Source of the DNA: Streptomyces kurssanovii
Lineage (GTDB): Bacteria; Actinomycetota; Actinomycetes; Streptomycetales; Streptomycetaceae
Assembly (NCBI RefSeq): GCF_014649695.1
Contig: NZ_BMTN01000003.1
Span: 62,001 to 126,000, forward strand
Direction: 5' to 3'
DNA: 64,000 nucleotides
The position numbers were made by a program, and so were the translations under genes. Of this stretch, positions 7,807 through 16,563 are shown in pieces. Numbering within the stretch: position 1 is the first letter of the stretch; every line of letters begins with the position of its first letter. Under the pieces are notes generated by a model. That model saw nothing but the letters and a program-made list of their open reading frames with translations, was not told where the DNA came from and ran no database searches.

Positions 7807-9147
7807 TCAGACGATCGGGCCCCCGGGCAGTTCCACCTTCGCGCCGAGCTTCTCGAGCTTCTCCATGAAGTTCTCGTAGCCGCGGTTGATCAGGTCGATC
7901 CCGTGCACCCGGCTCGTCCCCTGCGCGGCCAGTGCCGCGATCAGGTACGAGAAGCCGCCGCGCAGGTCGGGGATGACGAGGTCCGCGCCCTGGAGCTTGG
8001 TCGGGCCGGAGACGACCGCGGAGTGCAGGAAGTTGCGCTGGCCGAAGCGGCAGTGCGAGCCGCCGAGGCATTCCCGGTACAGCTGGATGTGCGCGCCCAT
8101 CTGGTTCAGCGCTGACGTGAAGCCGAGCCGGGACTCGTAGACCGTCTCGTGGACGATCGACAGCCCCGTCGCCTGCGTGAGGGCGACCACCAGCGGCTGC
8201 TGCCAGTCGGTCTGGAAACCGGGGTGGACGTCCGTCTCGAGCGCGATGGACTTGAGCCGGCCGCCGGGGTGCCAGAAGCGGATGCCCTCGTCGTCGATCT
8301 CGAAGGCGCCACCGACCTTCCGGTACGTGTTGAGGAACGTCATCATCGAGCGCTGCTGGGCACCGCGCACATAGATGTCGCCTTCGGTGGCCAGCGCCGC
8401 CGACGCCCAGGACGCCGCCTCCAGGCGGTCCGGGAGGGCACGGTGGGTGTAGCCGCCGAGCTTGTCGACACCGGTGATCCGGATCGTCCGGTCGGTGTCC
8501 ATGGAGATGATCGCGCCCATCTTCTGCAGTACGCAGATGAGGTCCTCGATCTCCGGCTCCACCGCGGCGTTGGTCAGCTCGGTGACGCCCTCGGCGAGCA
8601 CGGCCGTGAGCAGCACCTGCTCGGTCGAGCCGACCGACGGGTACGGCAGTCGGATCTTCGTGCCGCGCAGCCGCTGCGGGGCCTCCAGGTACTGTCCGTC
8701 CGCGCGCTTCTCGATCGTCGCGCCGAACTGGCGCAGCACGTCGAAGTGGAAGTCGATGGGCCGGCCGCCGATGTCGCAGCCCCCGAGGCCGGGGATGAAG
8801 GCGTGGCCGAGGCGGTGCAGCAGCGGGCCGCAGAAGAGGATCGGAATGCGCGACGAGCCCGCGTGGGCATCGATGTCAGCGACGTTCGCGCTCTCGACGT
8901 ACGTCGGGTCGAGGACGAGCTCGCCCGGCTCCTCACCGGGGCGGACCGTCACCCCGTGCAGCTGCAGCAGCCCGCGTACGACTCTGACGTCACGGATGTC
9001 CGGCACGTTGCGCAGCCGGCTCGGTTCGCTGCCGAGCAGGGCCGCGACCATCGCCTTGGGCACGAGGTTCTTCGCGCCGCGGACGCGGATCTCGCCCTCG
9101 AGCGGGGTGCCGCCGTGGACAAGCAGTACATCGTCAGTGCCGGTCAT
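7807..9147 (-). CDS. murA: UDP-N-acetylglucosamine 1-carboxyvinyltransferase
   Basis: The 446-residue EPSP-synthase-fold enzyme transfers enolpyruvate from PEP to UDP-GlcNAc, the first committed step of peptidoglycan synthesis in the cytoplasm. Visible features are the substrate-binding K26-N27 pair in GAKN and the active-site C124 in GGCDIGGRPIDFH. The Cys is retained, so target-based fosfomycin resistance by Cys-to-Asp is not present. The chosen ATG at 9147 gives the standard length; an in-frame extension upstream to 9285 lacks family similarity. The ribosome site is weak (GGAAC). The gene is divergent from the YqgE gene, with 283 bp between starts. Confidence 0.96.
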   Translation of the reverse strand: MTGTDDVLLVHGGTPLEGEIRVRGAKNLVPKAMVAALLGSEPSRLRNVPDIRDVRVVRGLLQLHGVTVRPGEEPGELVLDPTYVESANVADIDAHAGSSRIPILFCGPLLHRLGHAFIPGLGGCDIGGRPIDFHFDVLRQFGATIEKRADGQYLEAPQRLRGTKIRLPYPSVGSTEQVLLTAVLAEGVTELTNAAVEPEIEDLICVLQKMGAIISMDTDRTIRITGVDKLGGYTHRALPDRLEAASWASAALATEGDIYVRGAQQRSMMTFLNTYRKVGGAFEIDDEGIRFWHPGGRLKSIALETDVHPGFQTDWQQPLVVALTQATGLSIVHETVYESRLGFTSALNQMGAHIQLYRECLGGSHCRFGQRNFLHSAVVSGPTKLQGADLVIPDLRGGFSYLIAALAAQGTSRVHGIDLINRGYENFMEKLEKLGAKVELPGGPIV

Positions 9148-9430
9148 GAATCTCGCGTTCCGGAAGTGGTCCCCCAGGCAGAGCCAGGAGGAGTGTCGGA
9201 CGGGGGCCAGAGGAAAGGGTAAGGGGGCAGAGCCCCTAAGTTGTAAGCCCGCGGACCGTTCTCGGACGTAATGAATCGGGCACAATACGCTCTGTCCGCC
9301 GGGCCTCGCGCACGGTCACCGTCCCACCCTTCGGACACCTGTCCGGGGCTCCGCCCTCTGAGCTGCGCCCATCGTCCGGGCGGCAGCGAGTGGGCCGCTC
9401 GGGCTCCGCGAAGGGGAAAGATGCGGGATC

Positions 9431-10000
9431 ATGTCTGGCATGACCGAGGTGTCCTCGCTCACAGGGCGGCTGCTCGTCGCCGCGCCCGCCCTGGCGGACC
9501 CGAACTTCGACCGGGCGGTGGTCCTGCTGCTCGATCACGACGACGAGGGTTCCCTCGGCGTGATCCTCAACAGGCCGACCCCGGTGGTCGTGGAGGACAT
9601 CCTGGAGTCGTGGGCGGCGCTGGCCGGTGAGCCGGGTGTCGTCTTCCAGGGCGGCCCTGTCGCCCTGGACTCCGCCCTCGGCGTCGCCGTGATCCCCGGC
9701 GACGAGGGCCCCCTCGGCTGGCGTCGGGTGTTCGGCGCGATCGGCCTCGTCGACCTGGAGGCGCCCCCCGAACTGCTCGGCGGCGCCCTCGGCTCCCTGC
9801 GGATCTTCGCCGGGTACGCGGGCTGGGGCCCGGGCCAGCTGGAGGACGAGCTGCAGGACGGTGCCTGGTACGTCGTCGAGTCGGAGCCGGGGGACGTTTC
9901 CTCGCCCGCGCCGGAGAGCCTGTGGCGCTCGGTGCTGCGACGCCAGCGCAACGAGCTGGCCATGTTCGCCACGTATCCCGACGACCCGAGCATGAACTGA
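9431..10000 (+). CDS. YqgE/AlgH family protein (UPF0301)
   Basis: This 189-residue protein has the family core: GRLLVAAPALADPNFDRAVVLLL at the start, SLGVILNRPT, FQGGPVALDSALG and FAGYAGWGPGQLEDEL. YqgE/AlgH proteins are widespread and cytoplasmic; AlgH has been tied to exopolysaccharide regulation in Pseudomonas, but the biochemical role is unsettled. The ATG 9431 follows AAGGGGAAAG; an alternative start is three codons later at 9440. It precedes the DUF3039 gene by 68 bp on the same strand. Confidence 0.88.
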   Translation: MSGMTEVSSLTGRLLVAAPALADPNFDRAVVLLLDHDDEGSLGVILNRPTPVVVEDILESWAALAGEPGVVFQGGPVALDSALGVAVIPGDEGPLGWRRVFGAIGLVDLEAPPELLGGALGSLRIFAGYAGWGPGQLEDELQDGAWYVVESEPGDVSSPAPESLWRSVLRRQRNELAMFATYPDDPSMN

Positions 10001-10068
10001 CCCGCCCGGGGCAAGACGGACAGGGCGTTGCTCCCGTAGAGACCGCGCGATGAGTACCCTTGGAGCCC

Positions 10069-10368
10069 ATGAGCACTCTTGAGCCCGAGCGCGGGACAGG
10101 CGCGGGGACCCTCGTAGAGCCGACACCACAGGTGTCGCACGGCGACGGCGACCACGAGCGCTTCGCCCATTACGTCCAGAAGGACAAGATCATGGCGAGC
10201 GCCCTCGACGGCACTCCCGTGGTGGCACTGTGCGGGAAGGTCTGGGTGCCGGGGCGTGACCCCAAGAAGTACCCGGTCTGCCCCATGTGCAAGGAGATCT
10301 ACGAGTCCATGGGCGCCGGTGGCGACAAGGACAAGGGCAAGAGCGGCAGCGGCAAGGACAAGAAGTAG
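10069..10368 (+). CDS. DUF3039 small protein
   Basis: The 99-residue actinobacterial protein has the DUF3039 signature ALCGKVWVPGRDPKKY followed by CPMCKEIYE. The cysteines and upstream His could bind zinc. The C-terminal 20 residues are Lys/Gly/Asp-rich and probably disordered. Function is unknown. The ATG at 10069 is preferred to an in-frame TTG at 10060 because TTGGAG just upstream serves as the ribosome site. A strong terminator follows. Confidence 0.8.
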   Translation: MSTLEPERGTGAGTLVEPTPQVSHGDGDHERFAHYVQKDKIMASALDGTPVVALCGKVWVPGRDPKKYPVCPMCKEIYESMGAGGDKDKGKSGSGKDKK

Positions 10369-10391
10369 CTCCTCGCCCCCCAGCCCGTACA

Positions 10392-10430
10392 ACGGCCCCC
10401 GGGACGCGCTTCGGCGCGCCCGGGGGCCGT
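10392..10430 (+). terminator. Terminator after the DUF3039 gene
   Basis: A 12-bp stem plus a 5-bp inner stem capped by a stable TTCG loop (10410-10413), with one bulged A, lies 24 bp after the stop. Confidence 0.85.
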
Positions 10431-10475
10431 TCGCGTCCTGTGCGCCGTTGCACAGGGTGCTTCCGCCGGTCACAG

Positions 10476-10533
10476 AGTGGTTGAGACCTCTTGTGCCCCT
10501 CTTGTACGGCCGTTCAGGCGGGTCTAGCCTCCT
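10476..10533 (+). promoter_or_regulatory. Two DasR (dre)-like operator sites
   Basis: AGTGGTTGAGACCTCT at 10476-10491 matches 13 of 16 positions of the dre form AGTGGTCTAGACCACT. GCGGGTCTAGCCTCCT at 10518-10533 keeps the GGTCTAG half perfectly (10 of 16 overall). They lie 66-123 bp before the sugar-binding lipoprotein gene. DasR is the GntR-type GlcNAc-responsive regulator of Streptomyces; binding here is inferred. Confidence 0.55.
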
Positions 10534-10598
10534 GCGTGTTGTGCATGGCGAAACACCCGTTGCGTATGCTGCAACGCTCACTTCGTAGGGGATCACGC

Positions 10599-11903
10599 AT
10601 GAAGCTCGTCTCCAGAATCGCCGCCACCGCCGCGGCCCTCGCACTGGCCGGCCTCACCGCCACCGCCTGTGCTCCGCAGACCTCCGGCAACAGCGCCCAG
10701 CAGGACGACAAGAGCGGCACGCTGCGGGTCTGGCTGTTCCAGGAGGTCCACAACAAGCCCAAGGAGCAGGTCGTCGACGCGGCGGTCGCCGCGTTCGAGA
10801 CGGCGCACAAGGGCGCCGAGGTCGAGATCGAGTACATACCGGTCGAGAGCCGGGCCCAGAGGATCAAGGCGGCGTTCAACGACCCCAAGAGCGCCCCCGA
10901 CCTGATCGAGTACGGCAACACCGACACCGCCGGCTACGTCAAGGACGGCGGACTCGCCGACGTGACCGCCGAGTTCGGCGCCTGGGACGAGGCCAAGGAC
11001 ACCGACCCGACCGCACGGCAGTCCGTCACGGTCGACGGCAAGGTCTACGGAGCGCCTCTCTTCGTCGGCGTCCGCGCGCTCTACTACCGCACCGACGTCT
11101 TCAAGGACCTCGGCATCGCGGTGCCCAGGACCCAGGACGAGCTCATCGCCACCGCGAAGAAGATCCACAAGGAGAAGCCGGACCTCTACGGTCTCGCCGT
11201 GGGCGGCGCCTACACCTACGGCGCGATGCCGTTCATCTGGGCCAACGGCGGCGAACTGGCACAGGAGAACGGCGGCTCCTGCGAGTCCGCCATCGACAGC
11301 GCCGCCGCACAGAAGGGCATCAAGGCGTACACGTCCCTCTTCGGCGACGACAACTGCCCGGCCGCCAAGTGCGCCGCCATGGGCGGCAACGCCGTCATCA
11401 CCGCCTTCGCCGCCGGCAACGCGGCCATGGCGATCGGCGGCGACTTCAGCCACCAGGCCGTCGAGGCCGGCGCGGTCAAGGGCACGTACGCGGTCGTACC
11501 GCTGCCGGGGCTGAAGGCCGGTGAGATCGCCCCGGCGTTCGCGGGCGGCAACAACATCGGCGTGCTCAAGAGCAGCTCGCACCGCACCCTGGCGGTGGAC
11601 CTGATGAAGCGGCTCGCGGGCAAGGAGTCCCAGGGCAAGCTCTTCGACGCGATGGGCTTCCTGCCCACGTACACCGATGTGCGCGCGGAGGCGGCGAAGA
11701 AGCAGCCGTTCGTCGCGCCCTTCATCCGGACCCTCGGCGCCGGCGCCAAGTTCGTCCCGGCTTCGCCCGCATGGGGCCGGATCGACGCCTCGCTCGTCCT
11801 GCCGACCATGTTCCAGGAGATCATCAGCGGCAAGAAGGACGTGGCCGCGGCCTCGAGCGACGCCGCCGAGAAGATGGACGCCGCGTTCACCGACGCGGGC
11901 TGA
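10599..11903 (+). CDS. Sugar ABC transporter substrate-binding lipoprotein
   Basis: This 434-residue extracellular solute-binding protein (family 1) captures sugar outside the membrane for the two permeases encoded next. The signal peptide ends in a lipobox (ATAC, Cys24), so it is membrane-anchored. The body has the RVWLFQEVHNKPKEQVVDA opening and an AFAGGNNIGVLK loop typical of oligosaccharide binders. The ATG at 10599 was chosen because the signal peptide starts there. The downstream hexosaminidase and upstream dre-like sites point to chitobiose or another GlcNAc-containing sugar. No ATPase gene is present, so it probably shares the MsiK-type ATPase. Confidence 0.9.
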   Translation: MKLVSRIAATAAALALAGLTATACAPQTSGNSAQQDDKSGTLRVWLFQEVHNKPKEQVVDAAVAAFETAHKGAEVEIEYIPVESRAQRIKAAFNDPKSAPDLIEYGNTDTAGYVKDGGLADVTAEFGAWDEAKDTDPTARQSVTVDGKVYGAPLFVGVRALYYRTDVFKDLGIAVPRTQDELIATAKKIHKEKPDLYGLAVGGAYTYGAMPFIWANGGELAQENGGSCESAIDSAAAQKGIKAYTSLFGDDNCPAAKCAAMGGNAVITAFAAGNAAMAIGGDFSHQAVEAGAVKGTYAVVPLPGLKAGEIAPAFAGGNNIGVLKSSSHRTLAVDLMKRLAGKESQGKLFDAMGFLPTYTDVRAEAAKKQPFVAPFIRTLGAGAKFVPASPAWGRIDASLVLPTMFQEIISGKKDVAAASSDAAEKMDAAFTDAG

Positions 11904-11908
11904 GCCCC

Positions 11909-12880
11909 ATGGCCTACAAGACCGCGGCGGAGCCGGCCGTGGCCCCCGCGGGGACCGCGGCCCGTCCGCCGGACACGACCGCGCCCCCGGCCGGGCCCGC
12001 ACGGCGCAGCGGGGCCTGGACACCCTGGCTCTATCTCGCACCCGCCCTGGTGGTGCTCGCCGGGCTGCTCGTCCACCCGATCTACCAGCTCGGCCTGATC
12101 TCCTTCCTCGAATACACGCAGGCACAGGTCAGCGGCGGTGAACCGACCACCTTCCAGGGCCTCGGCAATTACCGGACGCTCTTCGCCGACAGCCAGTTCT
12201 GGCAGGTGCTCCTCGCGACGGTGCTCTTCGCGGCCGCGTGCGTGGTCTCCACACTCGCCGTCGGCTGCGCGCTGGCCGTGCTGCTGACCCGCGTACGCGC
12301 CCTGCCGCGGCTGGCACTGATGCTGGCGGCGCTCGGCGCCTGGGCGACCCCGGCCATCACAGGCTCCACCGTGTGGGTCTTCCTCTTCGACCCCGACTAC
12401 GGCCCCGTCAACCGGATGCTGGGACTGGGCGACTTCTCCTGGACGTACGGACGTCTCAGCGCCTTCGCGCTCGTCCTGTTCGAAGTCGTGTGGTGCTCGT
12501 TCCCGTTCGTGATGGTGACCGTGTACGCGGGCATCAAGGCCATTCCGGGAGAGGTGCTCGAGGCGGCCTCGCTGGACGGTGCCTCACCATGGCGCATCTG
12601 GCGGTCCGTCATGGCACCGATCCTGCGGCCCATTCTCGTGGTCGTCACCATCCAGTCGGTCATCTGGGACTTCAAGGTCTTCACCCAGATCTATGTGATG
12701 ACGAACGGCGGAGGCATCGCCGGCCAGAATCTCGTGCTCAATGTGTACGCCTATCAGAAGGCCTTCGCGTCCTCCCAGTACAGCCTGGGCTCCGCGATCG
12801 GCGTCGTCATGCTGCTGATCCTGCTGGCGGTCACGCTCGTGTATCTGCGGCTGCTGCGCCGTGAGGGAGAAGAGATATGA
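11909..12880 (+). CDS. Sugar ABC transporter permease (MalF type)
   Basis: This is a 323-residue inner-membrane permease with a Pro/Ala-rich cytoplasmic N-terminus (residues 1-30) and six predicted helices, the first at about 33-55. The ATPase-docking EAA loop reads EVLEAASLDGASPWRIWRSV. It forms the translocation channel together with the next gene product. The ATG at 11909 lies 5 bp after the lipoprotein stop, and its own stop overlaps the next start by 4 nt, so the genes form one operon. Confidence 0.9.
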   Translation: MAYKTAAEPAVAPAGTAARPPDTTAPPAGPARRSGAWTPWLYLAPALVVLAGLLVHPIYQLGLISFLEYTQAQVSGGEPTTFQGLGNYRTLFADSQFWQVLLATVLFAAACVVSTLAVGCALAVLLTRVRALPRLALMLAALGAWATPAITGSTVWVFLFDPDYGPVNRMLGLGDFSWTYGRLSAFALVLFEVVWCSFPFVMVTVYAGIKAIPGEVLEAASLDGASPWRIWRSVMAPILRPILVVVTIQSVIWDFKVFTQIYVMTNGGGIAGQNLVLNVYAYQKAFASSQYSLGSAIGVVMLLILLAVTLVYLRLLRREGEEI

Positions 12881-13728
12881 GCCTCATTCCCGCGCCGCTG
12901 AGGGTGCGGCGCCCCGGGCGGCTGCTGGCGGAGGCCGCGGCGCTGGTCATCGCGATCGTCGTTGCCTTCCCGCTGTACTGGATGGTCCTCTCCGCCTTCA
13001 AACCCGCCGGGGAGATCCAGTCGACGGACGCGAAGCCGTGGACCCTTTCCCCGTCGCTGGACTCGTTCCGGCGGGTCTTCCAACAGGAGGAATTCGGCCG
13101 GTATTTCGTCAACAGCCTGATCGTCGCCGGCACGGTCGTCGTCGCCTCCGCGCTGATCGCCTTCCTGGCCGCCACCGCCGTCACCCGGTTCCGTTTCAGG
13201 TTCCGTACGACGCTGCTCATCATGTTCCTGGTGGCACAGATGGTTCCGATCGAGGCGCTGACGATTCCGCTGTTCTTCCTGATGCGCGACTTCGGGCAGC
13301 TCAACACCCTCGGCTCGCTGATCCTGCCGCACATCGCCTTCTCGCTGCCGTTCGCGATCTGGATGCTGCGCGGCTTCGTCAAGGCCGTTCCCCAGGCGCT
13401 GGAGGAGGCGGCGTACATCGACGGGGCGAGCCGCGCGCGCTTCCTGTGGCAGATCCTCTTCCCGCTGGTTCTCCCCGGCCTGGTGGCGACGAGCGTCTTC
13501 TCGTTCATCTCGACCTGGAACGACTTCCTGTTCGCCAAGTCGTTCATCATCAGCGACACCTCGCAGTCGACCCTGCCGATGGCGCTGTTGGTCTTCTTCA
13601 AGCCCGACGAGAACGACTGGGGCGGGATCATGGCGGCCTCTACCGTGATGACCGTGCCGGTGCTCGTCTTCTTCGTACTCGTTCAGCGACGTCTGGTCTC
13701 CGGGCTGGGCGGCGCGGTGAAGGACTGA
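12877..13728 (+). CDS. Sugar ABC transporter permease (MalG type)
   Basis: The 283-residue second channel subunit has six predicted membrane helices and the EAA loop ALEEAAYIDGASRARFLWQI. The start overlaps the preceding permease stop (ATGA), implying coupled translation. The C-terminal signature FKPDENDWGGIMAASTVMT is typical of MalG-type permeases. The partner ATPase is missing from this operon, as in other Streptomyces sugar importers energised by a shared ATPase. Confidence 0.9.
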   Translation: MSLIPAPLRVRRPGRLLAEAAALVIAIVVAFPLYWMVLSAFKPAGEIQSTDAKPWTLSPSLDSFRRVFQQEEFGRYFVNSLIVAGTVVVASALIAFLAATAVTRFRFRFRTTLLIMFLVAQMVPIEALTIPLFFLMRDFGQLNTLGSLILPHIAFSLPFAIWMLRGFVKAVPQALEEAAYIDGASRARFLWQILFPLVLPGLVATSVFSFISTWNDFLFAKSFIISDTSQSTLPMALLVFFKPDENDWGGIMAASTVMTVPVLVFFVLVQRRLVSGLGGAVKD

Positions 13729-13732
13729 CGCG

Positions 13733-15373
13733 ATGACTTCCACAAACCTGATCCCGGCTCCGCGCGTCGTGCGCTCCATCCCGTCCGCAGGCGGCTTCGT
13801 CCTGGACGAGTCGACCGTCGTGGACGCGGGCCCTGGCACGGAGGCGGCCGCCCGATGGCTGCGCCGTACTGTAGGCGCAGCCACCGGGCTGCTGTTGGCA
13901 CCCGGAGCCGGTGATGACGGAGAAACGATCCGGTTGCGTATCGACTTGCCTGACGCCGGGCATCTCGGTCCCGAGGGCTACAAGCTGTACGTCAACGGCG
14001 ACGACATCGCGGTGCACGGCGGTGGCGCCGCCGGAGTGTTCTGGGGCGTGCAGACGCTCCGTCAGCTCCTGGGGCCCGATGCCTACCGCAAGGCGCCCGT
14101 GGCGGCGGGCCGGCGCTGGGAGGTGCCGGGCGCCTTCATCGAGGACGCGCCCCGGTTCTCCTGGCGCGGCCTCATGCTCGACGTGTCACGGCACTTCATG
14201 CCCAAGGAGGGCGTGCTGCGCTACCTCGACCTGCTCGCCGCACACAAGCTCAACGTCTTCCACTTCCACCTCACCGACGACCAGGGCTGGCGCATCGAGA
14301 TCAAGCGCCACCCGAGGCTGACCGAGGTGGGCGCCTGGCGGTCGCGCACGAAATACGGACACCGGGCCTCACCGCTCTGGGACGAGGCCCCCCACGGCGG
14401 CTACTACACCCAGGACGACATCCGGGAGATCGTCGCCTACGCCGCCGAACGGCACATCACCGTCGTCCCCGAGATCGATATCCCCGGGCACTCGCAGGCC
14501 GCCATCGCCGCGTATCCGGAACTGGGCAACACCGACGTCATCGACACGACCTCCCTGACCGTCTGGGACAACTGGGGCATCACCCCCAACGTACTCGCCC
14601 CCACCGACAGCACCCTCCGCTTCTACGAGGGCGTGCTCGAGGAGGTCCTTGACCTCTTCCCGTCCGAGTTCGTGCACATCGGCGGCGACGAATGCCCCAA
14701 GGACCAGTGGAAGGCGTCGGCCGCCGCCCAGGCACGCATCAAGGAACTCGGCCTGGCCGACGAGCACGAGCTCCAGTCGTGGTTCATCAGGCACTTCGAC
14801 CGCTGGCTCGCGGACCGCGGCCGCCGCCTCATCGGCTGGGACGAGATCCTCGAAGGAGGTCTGGCGCCCGGCGCGGCCGTCTCCTCCTGGCGCGGTTACC
14901 AAGGGGGCATCGCCGCCGCGGAGGCCGGCCACGACGTCGTCATGTGCCCGGAGCAGCAGGTCTACCTGGACCACCGGCAGGCCGCCGGCGACGACGAGCC
15001 GATGCCCATCGGCTACGTGCGCACCCTCGAGGACGTCTACCGCTTCGAGCCCGTACCGCCGGCGCTCTCTCCGGAAGCCGCCCGGCACGTACTGGGCACC
15101 CAGGCCAACGTCTGGACCGAGGTGATGCAGGACAGTGCCCGCGTCGACTACCAGGTCTTCCCGCGGTTCGCCGCGTTCTCCGAGGTCGCCTGGTCCACGC
15201 TGCCCCCGTCGACGGAGCGCGACTTCGCCGAATTCGAGCGCCGAATGACCGTCCACTACGCCCGCCTTGACGCGCTCGGCGTCCACTACCGGCCCCCCGG
15301 CGGCCCGTTGCCGTGGCAGCGGCGCCCCGGCGTCGCCGGACGTCCGATCGACGGTGTGCCCCCGAACGTGTGA
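13733..15373 (+). CDS. Cytoplasmic beta-N-acetylhexosaminidase (GH20)
   Basis: The 546-residue enzyme removes terminal GlcNAc (or GalNAc) residues. An N-terminal GH20b domain (1-145) precedes the catalytic barrel. The HIGGDECPKDQW motif carries the Asp319-Glu320 pair of substrate-assisted catalysis, and GLMLDVSRHFMPKEGVLRYLD opens the barrel. No signal peptide is visible, so it probably hydrolyses chitobiose inside the cell after import by the ABC system encoded immediately upstream (4-bp gap). A bulged terminator hairpin follows. Substrate identity is inferred from family and context. Confidence 0.93.
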   Translation: MTSTNLIPAPRVVRSIPSAGGFVLDESTVVDAGPGTEAAARWLRRTVGAATGLLLAPGAGDDGETIRLRIDLPDAGHLGPEGYKLYVNGDDIAVHGGGAAGVFWGVQTLRQLLGPDAYRKAPVAAGRRWEVPGAFIEDAPRFSWRGLMLDVSRHFMPKEGVLRYLDLLAAHKLNVFHFHLTDDQGWRIEIKRHPRLTEVGAWRSRTKYGHRASPLWDEAPHGGYYTQDDIREIVAYAAERHITVVPEIDIPGHSQAAIAAYPELGNTDVIDTTSLTVWDNWGITPNVLAPTDSTLRFYEGVLEEVLDLFPSEFVHIGGDECPKDQWKASAAAQARIKELGLADEHELQSWFIRHFDRWLADRGRRLIGWDEILEGGLAPGAAVSSWRGYQGGIAAAEAGHDVVMCPEQQVYLDHRQAAGDDEPMPIGYVRTLEDVYRFEPVPPALSPEAARHVLGTQANVWTEVMQDSARVDYQVFPRFAAFSEVAWSTLPPSTERDFAEFERRMTVHYARLDALGVHYRPPGGPLPWQRRPGVAGRPIDGVPPNV

Positions 15374-15377
15374 GCCC

Positions 15378-15408
15378 GGCCGGAGGCCGCCTCCCGGCGG
15401 CCCCGGCC
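15378..15408 (+). terminator. Terminator of the hexosaminidase operon
   Basis: GGCCGGAGGCCGCC pairs with GGCGGCCCCGGCC across TCCC, a 13-bp stem with one bulged A. It starts 5 bp after the stop. The remaining roughly 260 bp to the next gene shows no further clear structure. Confidence 0.6.
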
Positions 15409-15666
15409 CTGAGACGGTAGGAGGGTGGCACGGCAAGGAGAAAGGCGTACAAGCGCCGCTGAAGAACGGCAATCCGCCCGTGGCGGTACGGGAGCGCGAA
15501 ACCGGACGATTGTCGCGTGCCCGTACTTGTGGGGCGGATGCAGCCTTCGCGGACCCTCCCGTCGGTCCGCCCGGAAGATGTGCCAGAGTTGCCACGTCCG
15601 GCCTGTGAGCACGTACGGTACGGCAACACAGGCGGGACAGCCGGGACACCGGGAAGGGGCAGCTTG

Positions 15667-16563
15667 GTGACCACGCACGCACCGCGAACGGCACAGTCGG
15701 TGACGCTGCCGGCCTCGCTCGACGAGGCCGTGGCGGCGCTCAGCGCCATGCCCGCCGCCGTCCCCGTCGCGGGCGGCACCGACCTCATGGCCGCGGTCAA
15801 CAAGGGCCAGCTGCGCCCCGCGGGCCTCGTCGGCCTCGGCCGCATCAGCGAGATCCGCGGCTGGCGCTACCAGGACGGGCATGCCCTGCTCGGCGCCGGC
15901 CTCACCCACGCCCGGATGGGCCGGCCCGACTTCGCCGCCCTCATCCCCGCGCTCGCCGCGTCCGCGCGTGCGGCCGGGCCGCCCCAGATCCGCAACGCGG
16001 GCACGCTCGGCGGCAACATCGCCAGCTCCGCGCCCACCGGCGACAGCCTGCCGGTGCTGGCCGCGCTCGAGGCCGACCTGGTGATCGCGGGCCCGGGCGG
16101 CGCCCGCCGCGAGATCCCCGTGTCGCACCTGCTGGCCGGCCGGGAGATGCTCGGCCCGGCCGAGCTGATCGGCTTCGTGCGCGTACCCCTCCTGCACGCC
16201 CCGCAGGTCTTTTTGAAGGCGACCGGCCGCACCGGCCCCGGCCGCGCCACGGCCTCCGTGGCCCTCGTCCTCGACCCGGCCCGGCGCGGTGTGCGCTGTG
16301 CGGTGGGCGCCATCGCGCCCATGCCGCTGCGGCCGCTCGAGGCCGAGCGGTGGATCGGCTCGCTCATCGACTGGGACGGCGAGCGGGGCCTCGAGGGCGA
16401 GGCGCTGACCGCGTTCGGCGAGTACGTCGCCGCGGCGTGCATCCCCGACCCGGCGCCGGCGCCCGAGGGCGAGGAGCAACCGGTGCTGTCGCCCGCCGTA
16501 CTGCATCTGCGGCGCACCGTCGCCGCGCTGGCCCGACGGGCACTGGGGAGGGCGCTGTCGTGA
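15667..16563 (+). CDS. Molybdenum hydroxylase FAD subunit (CoxM/XdhB-like)
   Basis: The 298-residue FAD-binding subunit of a xanthine-oxidase-family complex passes electrons from the 2Fe-2S subunit to FAD. Signatures are AGGTDLMAAV near the N-terminus and NAGTLGGNIASSAPTGDSLPVL, both FAD-contacting loops. The GTG at 15667 follows GGGAAGGGGC; an upstream in-frame extension to 15517 lacks similarity. The stop overlaps the start of the FeS subunit. Substrate of the complex is unknown. Confidence 0.88.
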   Translation: MTTHAPRTAQSVTLPASLDEAVAALSAMPAAVPVAGGTDLMAAVNKGQLRPAGLVGLGRISEIRGWRYQDGHALLGAGLTHARMGRPDFAALIPALAASARAAGPPQIRNAGTLGGNIASSAPTGDSLPVLAALEADLVIAGPGGARREIPVSHLLAGREMLGPAELIGFVRVPLLHAPQVFLKATGRTGPGRATASVALVLDPARRGVRCAVGAIAPMPLRPLEAERWIGSLIDWDGERGLEGEALTAFGEYVAAACIPDPAPAPEGEEQPVLSPAVLHLRRTVAALARRALGRALS

